64,000 bases of DNA, taken from Catenulispora yoronensis. GTDB lineage: Bacteria > Actinomycetota > Actinomycetes > Streptomycetales > Catenulisporaceae. The notes under the pieces were generated by a model. That model worked only from the letters and a program-made list of their open reading frames with translations. It made no database searches and was not told the origin of the DNA. The DNA lies in the NCBI RefSeq assembly GCF_039531695.1, contig NZ_BAAAQN010000052.1, positions 30,461 through 94,460 on the forward strand, in the 5' to 3' direction. Below, piece by piece: positions 13,662 to 23,233 of this stretch. Each line of letters starts with the position of its first letter. Position 1 is the stretch's first letter. The translations under genes were made by a program, and so were the position numbers.

Positions 13662-16319
13662 GTGAGACCGCAACATCCCCACACCCCGCGCCGGAGGACG
13701 CCGCGGCTGCTCGCCGTCGGGCTCGCCGCCGGTACCGCCGTCGCCGCCAGCATCACCGCGCTGTCCGCGACCACCGCGACGGCAGCGGCCTCCCCGCAGC
13801 TGACGGTGACCCCGAACGCCCAGACGCTCGCCGCCCAGAGCGCGGACGCGCTGGTCGCCGGGCGGCCGGCGTTCCTGTACGCCACTGCGAACGACCAGTT
13901 CCAGCGGCAGCAGGTCAGCTCCTCGAACGGCATCCAGTACGTGCCGTACCTGCGCACGTATTCGGGCCTGCCGGTGGTCGGCGGCGACTTCGTCGTCGTC
14001 ACCAACAGCGCCGGCCAGGTCGTGTACAACTCGGTGGCGCAGGACCACGCCATCGGGAACATCTCCACCACCCCCACCCTCAGCAGCGACAAGGCCGTCT
14101 CGGTGGCCTCGGGGCAGCTGAAGTCGGTGTCCAAGGTCGAGGGCACGCAGCTGGTCGTGTACGCGCTGGGCTCCGGCCCGGCCGCCCTGGCCTGGGAGAC
14201 CACGGTCGACGGCACGGGCAGTGACGGCCCCAGCCGGCTGAGCGTGGACGTCGACGCCAAGAGCGGCGCCGTGCTGCACACGCAGGAACACGTGATGCAC
14301 GGCAGCGGCACCTCGGCGTGGAACGGCCCCAACCCGGTGCACATCGACACCTCGGGTTCGGGCAGCTCCTTCTCGATGACCACGCCGAACATCACCAACA
14401 TGCCCTGTCAGGACGCGGCGAACAACACCACGTTCACCAAGTCCACCGACACCTGGGGCAGCAGCGACAAGACCAGCCGGGAGACCGGCTGCGTGGACGC
14501 CCTGTTCGGCGCGCAGAGCGAGTTCAAGATGCTCGCGCAGTGGGACGGCCGCAACGGCATGGACGGTAACGGCGGCGCCTGGCCGATCCGCGTCGGCGAC
14601 CAGGAGGAGAACGCCTACTACGACGGCTCCCAGGTCCAGATCGGCTACAACTCGCAGGGCCAGTGGATCGCCGCCATCGACGTCATAGCCCACGAGATGG
14701 GCCACGGCGTGGACGACCACACCCCGGGCGGGATCTCCGGCAACGGCACCCAGGAGTTCGTCGCCGACACCTTCGGCGCGGCGACTGAGTGGTTCACCAA
14801 CGAGCCGGCGCCCTACGACGTCCCGGACTTCACCGTCGGCGAGCAGATCAACCTGGTCGGCTCGGGCCCCATCCGCAACATGTACAACCCCTCGGCCCTG
14901 GGCGACCCGAACTGCTACTCCAGCAGCATCCCCGGCGGTGAGGTGCACTCCTCGGCCGGACCCGGCAACCACTGGTTCTACCTGGTCGCGGAGGGCACCA
15001 GCCCGACCAACGGCCAGCCGACCAGCCCGACCTGCAACAGCTCCACGGTCACCGGCATCGGCGTGCAGAACGCCGAGAAGATCATGTACAACGCGATGCA
15101 GATGAAGACCTCGTCGTCGTCGTACCTGAAGTACCGGACGTGGACCCTGACCGCGGCGAAGAACCTCGACGCCACCTGCGCCGAGTTCAACACGGTCAAG
15201 GCCGCCTGGGACGCGGTGAGCGTGCCGGCCCAGTCCGGTGACCCGACCTGCTCGGCCACCACCAACAACTTCTCCATCGCGGTCTCCCCGACCTCCGGCT
15301 CGGTCAACCCCGGCAGCTCGCTGACCGCGACCGTGTCCACCACCTTGACCAGCGGCTCGGCCCAGACGGTGAACCTGTCGGCGTCCGGCCTGCCCGCCGG
15401 CGCCACCGCCTCGTTCAGCCCGTCGTCGGTCACCTCCGGCTCGACCTCGACGCTGACCCTGGCCACCGCCAGCACCACGCCGGCCGGCACCTACACGGTG
15501 ACCATCACCGGCACTGGTTCCTCGGCGACGCACACCGCCACGTTCACCCTCACGGTCAACGGGACCGGGAGCGAGACGGTGACCGTCAACAGCCCCGGGA
15601 ACCAGACCTCGACCGTCGGCACGGCGATCAGCACCCTGCAGATCACCGGGTCCGACTCGGCCGGCAAGGCGCTGACCTACTCGGCGACCGGCCTGCCCGC
15701 CGGTCTGTCGATCAGCAGCTCCGGCGCCATCACCGGCACCCCGACCACCGCCGGCACGTTCAGCGTCACGGTGACGGCCTCCTCCGGAACCGCCACCGGC
15801 TCCACCACCTTCAGCTGGACCGTGAACCCGGTCAGCGGCGGCTGCACGGCCGCCAACCTGCTGGGCAACCCGGGCTTCGAGACCGGTAGCGCCGCGCCGT
15901 GGACCTCCACCGCCGGCGTCATCGACAGCAGTTCCTCCGAGCCCGCGCACAGCGGCACCTGGAAGGCGTGGCTGGACGGCTACGGCACCACCCACACCGA
16001 CACCCTGGCCCAGAAGGTGACGATCCCGTCGACCTGCAAGGCGGCGACCTTCACCTTCTTCGACCACATCGACACCTCGGAGACCACCACCACGGTGGCC
16101 TACGACAAGCTGAGCGTCCAGGTCCTGAACTCCGCCGGGACCGTGGTCGCGACCCTGGCGACGTACAGCAACCTGAACGCCGCCAGCGGCTACGTGTCGC
16201 ACTCGTTCTCCCTGAACAGCTACATCGGCCAGACCATCAGCGTGAAGTTCACCGGCACCGAGGACGCCTCCTTGCAGACGTCCTTCGTGATCGACGACAC
16301 CGGGCTGAATGTGAACTGA
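13662..16319 (+). CDS. secreted M4 (thermolysin-type) metalloprotease with Ig-like and C-terminal jelly-roll-like domains
   Basis: An 885-residue protein with GTG start preceded by AAAGGA. The N-terminus (RRRTPRLLAVG, then a hydrophobic stretch to about residue 43) is a signal peptide, possibly Tat. A propeptide occupies about 45-210. The catalytic domain has NAYYDG (318-323), the zinc site HEMGH (344-348) and the third ligand Glu365 in NGTQEFVAD. Two Ig-like Ser/Thr-rich domains follow (about 530-625 and 630-715). The C-terminal 160 residues (NLLGNPGFETG... FVIDDTGLNVN) resemble carbohydrate- or protein-binding beta-sandwich modules. It probably digests extracellular protein after autoprocessing. 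A strong hairpin terminator lies 28 bp downstream. Confidence 0.94.
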   Translation: MRPQHPHTPRRRTPRLLAVGLAAGTAVAASITALSATTATAAASPQLTVTPNAQTLAAQSADALVAGRPAFLYATANDQFQRQQVSSSNGIQYVPYLRTYSGLPVVGGDFVVVTNSAGQVVYNSVAQDHAIGNISTTPTLSSDKAVSVASGQLKSVSKVEGTQLVVYALGSGPAALAWETTVDGTGSDGPSRLSVDVDAKSGAVLHTQEHVMHGSGTSAWNGPNPVHIDTSGSGSSFSMTTPNITNMPCQDAANNTTFTKSTDTWGSSDKTSRETGCVDALFGAQSEFKMLAQWDGRNGMDGNGGAWPIRVGDQEENAYYDGSQVQIGYNSQGQWIAAIDVIAHEMGHGVDDHTPGGISGNGTQEFVADTFGAATEWFTNEPAPYDVPDFTVGEQINLVGSGPIRNMYNPSALGDPNCYSSSIPGGEVHSSAGPGNHWFYLVAEGTSPTNGQPTSPTCNSSTVTGIGVQNAEKIMYNAMQMKTSSSSYLKYRTWTLTAAKNLDATCAEFNTVKAAWDAVSVPAQSGDPTCSATTNNFSIAVSPTSGSVNPGSSLTATVSTTLTSGSAQTVNLSASGLPAGATASFSPSSVTSGSTSTLTLATASTTPAGTYTVTITGTGSSATHTATFTLTVNGTGSETVTVNSPGNQTSTVGTAISTLQITGSDSAGKALTYSATGLPAGLSISSSGAITGTPTTAGTFSVTVTASSGTATGSTTFSWTVNPVSGGCTAANLLGNPGFETGSAAPWTSTAGVIDSSSSEPAHSGTWKAWLDGYGTTHTDTLAQKVTIPSTCKAATFTFFDHIDTSETTTTVAYDKLSVQVLNSAGTVVATLATYSNLNAASGYVSHSFSLNSYIGQTISVKFTGTEDASLQTSFVIDDTGLNVN

Positions 16320-16347
16320 CCGACCGGTAGCACCGACCTGTGATCGG

Positions 16348-16389
16348 GCGGCCGCCCGGCGATCCCCTCCCGGATCGCCGGGCGGCCGC
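16348..16389 (+). terminator. hairpin terminator after the M4 protease
   Basis: Perfect 18-bp arms (16348-16365 and 16372-16389) with a 6-nt loop, all G/C except GAT/ATC, followed by GCTTTG rather than a full T-tract. This is typical of high-GC actinobacterial terminators. Confidence 0.85.
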
Positions 16390-16476
16390 TGCTTTGCCCG
16401 GGTTGCGGGCAAAGCGCCCGGCTCCGGCCGGGGAGGGGTCCCCGGTCGATCCCCGGTCCCGCGGGGTGCGGCCGGA

Positions 16477-16482
16477 TAGTGT
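16477..16482 (+). promoter_or_regulatory. -10 element of a leaderless promoter for the AfsR-type gene
   Basis: TAGTGT ends 6 nt before the GTG start at 16489, and no Shine-Dalgarno sequence is present, so the transcript most likely begins at the start codon. Confidence 0.5.
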
Positions 16483-16488
16483 GGCCGC

Positions 16489-19400
16489 GTGCGCGATCAT
16501 CCTCCCGGCTTCGGGCTGCTGGGACCCATGACGGTGCGCGACCCGGCGGGGACGCGGATACCGGTGGGACCACCGATGCAGCAAGCGCTACTCGGCTGCC
16601 TGCTGGCGGCCGTGAACCGCCAGATCAGCCGCGAGCGGCTGATCGGCGACCTGTGGGGGCCCACGCCCCCGCCCTCGGCCCGCGCGGCCCTCAACAACCA
16701 GATCAGCAGCCTGCGACGGACGTTGCAGGCCCAGGGCTCGGCGCGGCTGCGGACCGTCGCGGGCGGCTACCTCCTGGAGGCCCCGGACACCGAGGTCGAC
16801 TTCCTGGTCCTGGAGCAGCGGCTGCTGGCCGCGCACGCGGCGCGCGACCGCGGCGACTGGGCGCGGGTCGCCGAGCAGACCGCGGCGGCGTTGGAGCTGT
16901 GGCGGGGCACGCCGCTGGACGGACTGCCCAACCTGGCCGAATGCGATTGGTACGCGCCGTTCCTGGCGCGCTGCGACGGGCTGCGGATGCAGGCCCTGGA
17001 AGGCAGCGTCGAGGCCGAGTTCCGGCTCGGGCGGTATCAGGCTCTGACGTCGCGGCTGGTCGCCCTGGTCGGCGAGTTCCCGTTGAACGAGGCGTTCCAC
17101 GCGTATTTGATGCGCTGCCTGGCGATGGCCGGGCGGCGTGCGGACGCGCTGGAGGTCTATCAGCGGCTGCGGCGGACGCTGGTCGACGAGTTGGGGATCG
17201 AGCCCGGCGAGCCGACTCGCACGGTGCAGGCCCGGATTCTGTCCGAGCTGCCGGAGCAGGACGAGCTCGGGGGCGGGAGCGTCGCCGACCTCGGTGACGG
17301 TGCCGGGGGGCCGGGTGACGACCGTCTCCCATCCCCCGCGTCGGCCCGATCCGGCGCCGATGGGACCGACGGCACCGGCGGCACCGACAGCGCCGCGAGT
17401 GCGGCCAGCGCGGCCGGCGCGGCCGTCGTCGCTGTCGCCGCGACCGGTGCCGGCTCCGCTGCCGCGAACGACAACGACGCCCGTGCGGGCTCTGATCCCG
17501 CTGCCGGTACCGGCGACGGCGACACCGCCAGGAACCCGGCGGCAGACCTCTTCCCCGCCCCCGCGCAGCTCCCCGCGGACGACCCCGACTTCACCGGCCG
17601 CGACGACGAACTGAGCGCGGTCGCCGCGGTGCTGAAGGCCGCGGTGAGCGTGGGCGGACGCAACGTCGTGGCCGTCACCGGGATGGGCGGCGTGGGCAAG
17701 ACCGCGCTGGCCGTGCGCGCGGCCCGGGGAGCCCAGCCGCTGTTCCCCGACGGCCAGCTCTACGTGGACCTGCACGGCTTCGGCAAGACCCCGGCGCGCG
17801 AGCCGCACGAAGTGCTGGCCGGATTGGTGGCCTCGCTGTGCGGTCCCGGCCGTCCGGGATCGGCGCGGCCGATTCCCGAGCATCTCGGCGACCGCGCGGC
17901 GCTGCTCCGGTCGATGCTGGCGGATCGCCGAGTACTGCTGATGATCGACAACGCCCGGGACGCGGAGCAGGTGCTGCCGCTGCTGCCCGGGGACGGCCGG
18001 TGCGCGGTCGTGGTCACCAGTCGCAGCACCCTGACCGACCTGCCGGGGGCGGTGCACGTCGGACTGCGTCCGCTGGACGCCGACGGACAGCGCGAACTGC
18101 TCCGCACGCTGGTCGGCGACGACCGGGTGATCGAGGATCCGCTGGGCGCGGAGGCGATTCTGCGGGCGTGCGGCGGCCTGCCGCTGGCGCTGCGGATCAG
18201 CGCGGCGCGGCTGGCGAGCCGTCCGGCGTGGTCGCTGTCGACGCTGGCCCGGCAGCTGGACGGCGTGCGGGGACGCCTGCCCGCGCTGGTCGCCGGGCAT
18301 CTGGCGTTGCAGAGCACGTTCAGTACCAGCTATCTGGCGCTGCGGGACAGCGAACGGCTGCTGGAGCGCGAGGCCGCGCGGGCCTTTCGGCTACTGGGGT
18401 TGTGGCCCGGGCACGAATTCACCCCGAACGCGGCGGCGGCGCTGCTGTCCCGGTCGGTGGACGAGGCGATGGAGCTGCTGGAGTTCCTCGCCGATGCCCA
18501 TCTCGTCCAGTCGCCGCAGCCGCTGCGGTATCAGCTTCATGACTTGCTGGGCGAATACGCCGCGGAGCGAGCGGCGGAGGAGGAAGACGCGGCGGAGCGG
18601 GAGGCGGCGAATCTGCGGCTGATGCGGTGGTACCTGCTGACGATGGAGGAGGCGGGGCTGCTGACGGGCGTCGGCCGGAACCGGGCGCCGCGGCTCGGCG
18701 AACCGGCGCCGGCACCGTTGCCGGAGTTCGGGGACGCGGAGGAGGCGCGGCGGTGGTGCGTCGAGGAGCTGCCGAACATCAAGCAGGCGGTGCGCGAGGC
18801 GGCGGTCTCGGCGCGGCCGGATTTCGCGTGGCGACTCGCGGTGTGGATGTTCGCGTACGGCGCGAGCTATTGGTGGACCGGCGAATGGGACGAATGCCTC
18901 CAGACCGGATTCAACGCGGCGCAGGCGCACGACGACCTGCTGGGCCAGGCCTGGTCGCTGACCCGGATGGGAATCCGCTACGGGATGGCCTTCCGGAGCG
19001 AGGAGGCGGTCGTCATGTTCGAGGCGACGCTCGTCGCGATGGAGAAGCTCGACGACGGGGCCGGGAAGGCGTCGACGCTGATGAACCTGTCGCTGGCGCA
19101 CCAGCAGGCGGGTCGGTACGACGTGGCGCTGGGCTACGCGCGCGACGCGTGGGAGCTCTACGAGCGGGTGCACGGGGACATCGAGGACGCGTATCTCATA
19201 GCGGCGTTCGGCACGGCGCTGCTCATGGGCGAGGAGTACGCGGAGGCGGAGTCCTTCCTCCGCACGGCGCAGACGCTGTTGGAGGAGCGCGGGAACGCCA
19301 CCGCTGTGGCGACGAACCTGGCCAACCTCGGGGACACGCTGCGCGGGCTGGGACGCCGGGACGAGGCGCTGGAGCTGCTGGACCAGTCGCTGGAGCTGCG

Positions 19401-19629
19401 GCGGAAGGTCGGCGACATCGGAGGGCTGTCGAACGGCCTGGCGATCAAGGGAAGGATCCACGCGTACTTCGAGGAGTTGGAGGCCGCACGGGACGCGTTG
19501 AGCGAGGCACTGCGGTTGGCGGTGGAGCACCAGCTGCCGAGTTCGATGGCTGACCATGCGCGGGACCGGCTGGAGGATGCGGAGCGGCGGTTGGCGGCTC
19601 GGGTGGTGGAGTGTGTGGAGAGGGCTTGA
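16489..19629 (+). CDS. AfsR/SARP-type STAND transcriptional regulator
   Basis: A 1046-residue regulator. Residues about 8-95 form the OmpR-like winged helix (GLLGPMTVRD, LNNQISSLRRTL, GGYLLEAP) and about 100-250 the bacterial transcriptional activation (BTAD) domain ending VDELGIEPGEPT. A low-complexity Ala/Gly/Asp linker covers about 260-360. The NB-ARC NTPase follows, with Walker A GMGGVGKT, LLMIDNARD as Walker B and GGLPLAL as the helix-cap motif. The rest to the end is TPR-like helical repeats. This is the AfsR architecture, which links phosphorylation or ligand signals to antibiotic and developmental genes. No biosynthetic cluster is next to it, so it may act distantly. The 3' end of the gene is duplicated in decayed form behind the stop. 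Confidence 0.95.
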   Translation: MRDHPPGFGLLGPMTVRDPAGTRIPVGPPMQQALLGCLLAAVNRQISRERLIGDLWGPTPPPSARAALNNQISSLRRTLQAQGSARLRTVAGGYLLEAPDTEVDFLVLEQRLLAAHAARDRGDWARVAEQTAAALELWRGTPLDGLPNLAECDWYAPFLARCDGLRMQALEGSVEAEFRLGRYQALTSRLVALVGEFPLNEAFHAYLMRCLAMAGRRADALEVYQRLRRTLVDELGIEPGEPTRTVQARILSELPEQDELGGGSVADLGDGAGGPGDDRLPSPASARSGADGTDGTGGTDSAASAASAAGAAVVAVAATGAGSAAANDNDARAGSDPAAGTGDGDTARNPAADLFPAPAQLPADDPDFTGRDDELSAVAAVLKAAVSVGGRNVVAVTGMGGVGKTALAVRAARGAQPLFPDGQLYVDLHGFGKTPAREPHEVLAGLVASLCGPGRPGSARPIPEHLGDRAALLRSMLADRRVLLMIDNARDAEQVLPLLPGDGRCAVVVTSRSTLTDLPGAVHVGLRPLDADGQRELLRTLVGDDRVIEDPLGAEAILRACGGLPLALRISAARLASRPAWSLSTLARQLDGVRGRLPALVAGHLALQSTFSTSYLALRDSERLLEREAARAFRLLGLWPGHEFTPNAAAALLSRSVDEAMELLEFLADAHLVQSPQPLRYQLHDLLGEYAAERAAEEEDAAEREAANLRLMRWYLLTMEEAGLLTGVGRNRAPRLGEPAPAPLPEFGDAEEARRWCVEELPNIKQAVREAAVSARPDFAWRLAVWMFAYGASYWWTGEWDECLQTGFNAAQAHDDLLGQAWSLTRMGIRYGMAFRSEEAVVMFEATLVAMEKLDDGAGKASTLMNLSLAHQQAGRYDVALGYARDAWELYERVHGDIEDAYLIAAFGTALLMGEEYAEAESFLRTAQTLLEERGNATAVATNLANLGDTLRGLGRRDEALELLDQSLELRRKVGDIGGLSNGLAIKGRIHAYFEELEAARDALSEALRLAVEHQLPSSMADHARDRLEDAERRLAARVVECVERA

Positions 19630-19985
19630 GTGGCGGGTGGCGGGGCGGAGCGGAGCGGCGGCTCGGCGGAGCGGCAGGTGGCGGCGCAGCGGCAAGAGCG
19701 GGACGGCGACTCGGCGGTTGGCGGCTCGGGTGGTGAAGTGCGCCGAAGAACTTGAGCGGCGCGGGCGGTGAAGTGCGCCGAGAAGACTTGAGCGGCTCGG
19801 CGAAGCGGCGGCTTGGCAGCGCGGCGAGTGGCGCAGCGCGGGTGGTGAAGTGCACTGGGAAGGCTGAGCCGCTCGGCGAAGCGGCGGGAGGCGAAGCGGC
19901 GGTTGGCGGCGCGGCGACTTGGCGGCAAGGCGGAGCGGCGAGTTGCGGCGCGGGTCGTGGAGTGTGCGGAGAAGGCTTGAGCGGC
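19585..19985. repeat. decayed tandem copies of the AfsR-gene 3' end
   Basis: The last ~45 bp of the coding sequence (encoding RRLAARVVECVERA and stop; 19585-19630) recur in degenerate form at 19713-19757, 19761-19795, 19838-19869 and 19941-19980. The shared core is GCGGGTGGTGAAGTGCGCCGA... ending CTTGAGCGG, spaced by GCGGCG-rich filler. The 20-mer-scale similarity preserves the stop codon (TTGAG) in most copies. No gene is supported between 19630 and 20097. Confidence 0.75.
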
Positions 19986-20097
19986 GTAGCGACACCAGGC
20001 ATTAGGGCATTAATGCGTGAAGTGCTGTTCAAACACTAGGCAAGCCGCTCCCCATCTCACAAAGTGGCACATGTCCACCGCCCGGTAGCCAAGCTGC

Positions 20098-20103
20098 TAA
20101 CTT
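20098..20103 (+). promoter_or_regulatory. -10 element of a leaderless promoter for the MTHFR-like gene
   Basis: TAACTT ends 7 nt before the ATG at 20111 with no ribosome-binding site between, the same arrangement as at the AfsR-type gene. Confidence 0.45.
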
Positions 20104-20110
20104 CCGCGTC

Positions 20111-21073
20111 ATGGTGGACCGCGTGGACAGCAACAACAACAGCAGCAGTGCAGCCAGCCGGATGCTCGTGGACGGCGCCGAGAGCGGCATTCTGCTGTTC
20201 GGGATCACGCCGCCGCGGCTGAGCACTGCGCCGGAGCGGATCCGGGAGATCACCGCGGCCACTTTGGCGCGGCTGGATGTTCTCGATGTGGATGGTCTGG
20301 CGCTATACGACATCGATGACGAGAGCGATCGTAATCCGGAGGAGCGGCCTTTCCCGTACCTGCCGACCATTGATCCGGCCGCCTACCACGCGGACTACCT
20401 CGGTGGGTGGGATCGTCCCGCCGTCATCTACCGGTGTGTCGGCAAGTACACCGAGGCGGAGCTGCGGACCTGGCTGCGGACCTCTGACACCGGCCAGGTG
20501 CTCAGTGTCTTCGTCGGTGCTTCCTCGAAGGACAAGACGGTGCGGACGCGCCTGTCCGAAGCGCAGGATCTGCGCCGCGAGGTTCGTCCGGACCTGCTGC
20601 TCGGCGGCGTCGCCATCACCGAGCGCCCCGAGGAGCATCTGCGGTTGCTCGCCAAGCAGGAGGCGGGATGCGCGTACTTCATCTCGCAGGTCGTCTACAG
20701 CGCCGACGCCGCAAAGAGCATGGTCTCGGACTACTACTACGCGTGCCGTGAGCGGCAGCTGGAACCGAAGCCCGTCGTCTTCACGCTCTCGGTGTGCGGC
20801 TCGGTGAAGACGCTGGCGTTCCTGAAGTGGCTCGGAGTGCACGTCCCGCGCTGGCTGGAGAACTCCCTGCGCCACGCGGAGGACACGTTGGCCGAGTCGT
20901 ATCAGCACTGCTTGGCGAATGCCCAGGACTTGATCGCCTTCTGCCGCAAGCTCGGTATGCCGTTCGGCTTCCTGGTGGAGAGCGTGTCCATCCGCAAGGT
21001 CGAGATCGAGGCCTCGGTCGCTCTGGCCGCCGAGGTGAGCGCGCTGCTCGGCCGGGGTCGGGCCTCTGCGTAG
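20111..21073 (+). CDS. methylenetetrahydrofolate-reductase-like TIM-barrel protein
   Basis: A 320-residue protein. The N-terminal 20 residues are Asn/Ser-rich. The body has the MTHFR-type TIM-barrel pattern: FGITPPR with ITAATLARLDVLDVDGLALYDI, PAVIYRCVGKY, VFVGASSKD, LLLGGVAITERP and the flavin-side segment EHLRLLAKQEAGCAYFISQVVY, followed by KPVVFTLSVCG. It resembles divergent MetF homologues used outside core methionine synthesis in actinobacteria. No methionine or folate genes are adjacent, so reduction of a different folate or C1 substrate is possible. It stands alone, bounded by a hairpin terminator. Confidence 0.78.
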   Translation: MVDRVDSNNNSSSAASRMLVDGAESGILLFGITPPRLSTAPERIREITAATLARLDVLDVDGLALYDIDDESDRNPEERPFPYLPTIDPAAYHADYLGGWDRPAVIYRCVGKYTEAELRTWLRTSDTGQVLSVFVGASSKDKTVRTRLSEAQDLRREVRPDLLLGGVAITERPEEHLRLLAKQEAGCAYFISQVVYSADAAKSMVSDYYYACRERQLEPKPVVFTLSVCGSVKTLAFLKWLGVHVPRWLENSLRHAEDTLAESYQHCLANAQDLIAFCRKLGMPFGFLVESVSIRKVEIEASVALAAEVSALLGRGRASA

Positions 21074-21101
21074 GGCCGGAGGCTCCAGAACACACACCCG
21101 A

Positions 21102-21133
21102 GCGGGGCGGGCCGGCTCAGTGGCCCGCCCCGC
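21102..21133 (+). terminator. hairpin terminator after the MTHFR-like gene
   Basis: Perfect 12-bp arms, 21102-21113 (GCGGGGCGGGCC) and 21122-21133, with an 8-nt loop, 29 bp past the stop. From 21134 to 21384 I see no gene or clear signal. Confidence 0.8.
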
Positions 21134-21384
21134 AGCGCACCCACGCGGGTGATGAGGCCGCGTGGTGGATCCGCGATCAGGTCTGTGGAGGAGGTCCGCG
21201 TGGGCGGACGCGGCTCGGGTGGCCCGCCCACGCGGGATGATTCGCTCACGCGGGGGGCTGCGCGAACGAACCAGCTTGGTGGTGCTCCTTCACTCGAAGA
21301 GTGGCAGGCCCCGATAACCGCGCGAACATCGCTCGCTCATCAACGGATATCCGCCCAGGTCAGAGGGCTGGGATCGAGGGCGCT

Positions 21385-21419
21385 GAAAGGCCCCCGGCGG
21401 ATGTCGCCGAGGGCCTTTC
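21385..21419 (-). terminator. strong hairpin terminator of the beta-glucanase operon
   Basis: Inverted repeat GAAAGGCCC..GGCG / CGCC..GGGCCTTTC (arms 21385-21399 and 21405-21419, one mismatch). Read on the minus strand the stem ends in CCTTTC, the classical A/T-flanked actinobacterial terminator, 40 bp beyond the stop of the GH64 gene. It could also stop plus-strand transcripts. Confidence 0.85.
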
Positions 21420-21459
21420 GCATTCAGGTGCTACCTGCTTTCACGCGTGGACCGGAGTC

Positions 21460-23220
21460 TCACCACCCCACCGCGATCAGCAGATACTGCGGGTTCGCGT
21501 GCGAGATGTACGAGGACTGACCGTCCACGTCGTCGTACGGGAAGCCGTACGCCAGGCCGTTGATGGCGTTGTCGTGCCAGAACTTGGCGTAGTAGTTGGC
21601 CGGCGCTGCCAGGTAGTACTGGCTGGGGTCGGCCTGCTGGCTGCTGGTCAGGCCCGCCACGTGGCGGTTCAGGGCCGCGCACATGGTGGGGTTGCCGCCC
21701 ATGGAGCCCGCGCAGCCGAAGATGTACTGCGTGGTCTCGTTGACGCCGACGGAGTTGGCGTAGCTGGTGAAGTAGTTGGCGTTGACGCCGCCGGGCTGGA
21801 AGCTCGGGTCGCTGCCGGGGGCGATGATGCGGTAGGGGGCCTGGGTCTGGGCCAGGACCTTGAATTGCTGCGGGACCGCGTTGATGAAGCGCTGGAAGGT
21901 GGTCGCGCGGTCCTCGGCGAAGACCGACTGGTTCTCGCCGACCTGGACGTCGTAGCCGTCGTGGGTGTGCAGCCGCATGGCGATCTTCAGGCCGAAGGCG
22001 TCGACGCGGGTGGTGTTGCCGTTGAACTGGTTGGCGCCGATGGTGAACTCGATGAAGTCGTAGTAGGCGCTGGTCGGGGAGCCCAGGTAGAAGTACATGC
22101 GGCCGGAGCTGTTGACCGGCATGTCGAAGTAGGGCTGGTCGGCGATGGAGTGGGTCTGGCCGTTGAAGCTCCAGTACACCTGGCTGTCCGGGTACTTGCC
22201 GTTGGTGCGGTTCAGGATCTTCAGCATCATGACGTTCTGGGCGGCCGGGATCGAGCTGGTGTCGCCCCAGAAGACGTCCGGCGGCGGCGGGGGCGTGGAG
22301 CCGGCGGTCAGGACCGCGAACTCCCACAGGGAGTAGCCGTAGGCGGTCGCGCGCTGGGTGCCGTACACGCGGACGTAGCGGCCGGTGCCGGTCAGGGTCA
22401 GGTTCTCGACTCCCCCGGCGCCGGTGGTCGTGGAGTAGACCGTGGTCCAGGTGGTGCCGTCGTTCGAGGTCTGGATCTGGTAGGCCTTGGCGTAGGCGGC
22501 CTCCCAGTTCAGCTGGACGCCGCAGATCGCCTGCGAGGTGCCCAGGTCGACCTGGAGCCACTGCGGGTCGGCGAACAGCGAGGACCAGCGGGTGGCGGTG
22601 TTGCCGTCGACCGCGTTGGAGGCGCCGAGCGTGGCGTTCTCGGCCGAGGACGCGGTGGCGGGCTTGTTCAGGGCGGCGTTGTTGGCGCAGGTGCCGGTGC
22701 TACCACCCGAGGTGCCGTAGACCTGGAACTCGAACAGGGAGTAGCCGTAGGCGGTGTTCCTGGCCGTCCCGTACATCCGGACGTAGCGGCCCGTGCCCGA
22801 GACGTTCAGGGTCTGCGTGCCGCCGGGACCGGTCGTCGTGGAGTAGACGGACGTCCAGGTCGCGCCGTCGGCCGAGGTCTGGATCTGGAACGCCTTGGCC
22901 GAGGCGGCCTCCCAATTCAGCACCACCTGCGTGATGGTCGCCGAGGCGCCCAGGTCGACCTGGAGCCACTGCGGGTCGGCGAACGCCGAGGACCACCGGG
23001 TCCCGGTGTTGCCGTCCACGGCGTTGCTCGCCGGGAAGGTGGCGTTCTCCACGGAGGACGCCGTGGCGGTCTTGCCCTGGGAGAGCAGAACGCTGGTGGC
23101 CGCGTTGGCCCGCGGTGCGCGCAGCGGGCCGGCGGCGAGCAGACTGGCCAGCAGGGCCACCAGCATCGCCACAACCCGGACGCGCGTGAATCTGACTCTT
23201 CGTCTTGTCATGACGGTCAT
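21460..23220 (-). CDS. secreted GH64 beta-1,3-glucanase with two F5/8C modules
   Basis: A 586-residue protein with ATG at 23220 preceded by GGAAGGGA; longer starts lack a ribosome site. Residues 1-41 are a signal peptide (ANA cleavage). F5/8-type-C domains occupy about 45-168 and 180-304, then a Pro linker, then the GH64 domain from about 315 to the end, finishing with the family's PYDDVDGQSSYISHANPQ block. Glu391 (DFIEF) and Asp407 (RVDAF) are 16 residues apart, matching the catalytic Glu/Asp pair of the Streptomyces laminaripentaose-producing enzyme. It should release oligosaccharides from beta-1,3-glucan (laminarin, callose, fungal wall). It is the last gene of the GH16-GH3-GH64 unit, 13 bp after the GH3 stop. 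Confidence 0.93.
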   Translation of the reverse strand: MTVMTRRRVRFTRVRVVAMLVALLASLLAAGPLRAPRANAATSVLLSQGKTATASSVENATFPASNAVDGNTGTRWSSAFADPQWLQVDLGASATITQVVLNWEAASAKAFQIQTSADGATWTSVYSTTTGPGGTQTLNVSGTGRYVRMYGTARNTAYGYSLFEFQVYGTSGGSTGTCANNAALNKPATASSAENATLGASNAVDGNTATRWSSLFADPQWLQVDLGTSQAICGVQLNWEAAYAKAYQIQTSNDGTTWTTVYSTTTGAGGVENLTLTGTGRYVRVYGTQRATAYGYSLWEFAVLTAGSTPPPPPDVFWGDTSSIPAAQNVMMLKILNRTNGKYPDSQVYWSFNGQTHSIADQPYFDMPVNSSGRMYFYLGSPTSAYYDFIEFTIGANQFNGNTTRVDAFGLKIAMRLHTHDGYDVQVGENQSVFAEDRATTFQRFINAVPQQFKVLAQTQAPYRIIAPGSDPSFQPGGVNANYFTSYANSVGVNETTQYIFGCAGSMGGNPTMCAALNRHVAGLTSSQQADPSQYYLAAPANYYAKFWHDNAINGLAYGFPYDDVDGQSSYISHANPQYLLIAVGW

Positions 23221-23233
23221 AAGCCGTCCCTTC

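Noticed and set aside
16489..21073. Secondary-metabolite gene cluster
   Set aside because: An AfsR-type regulator is present but no PKS, NRPS, terpene or RiPP core genes flank it.
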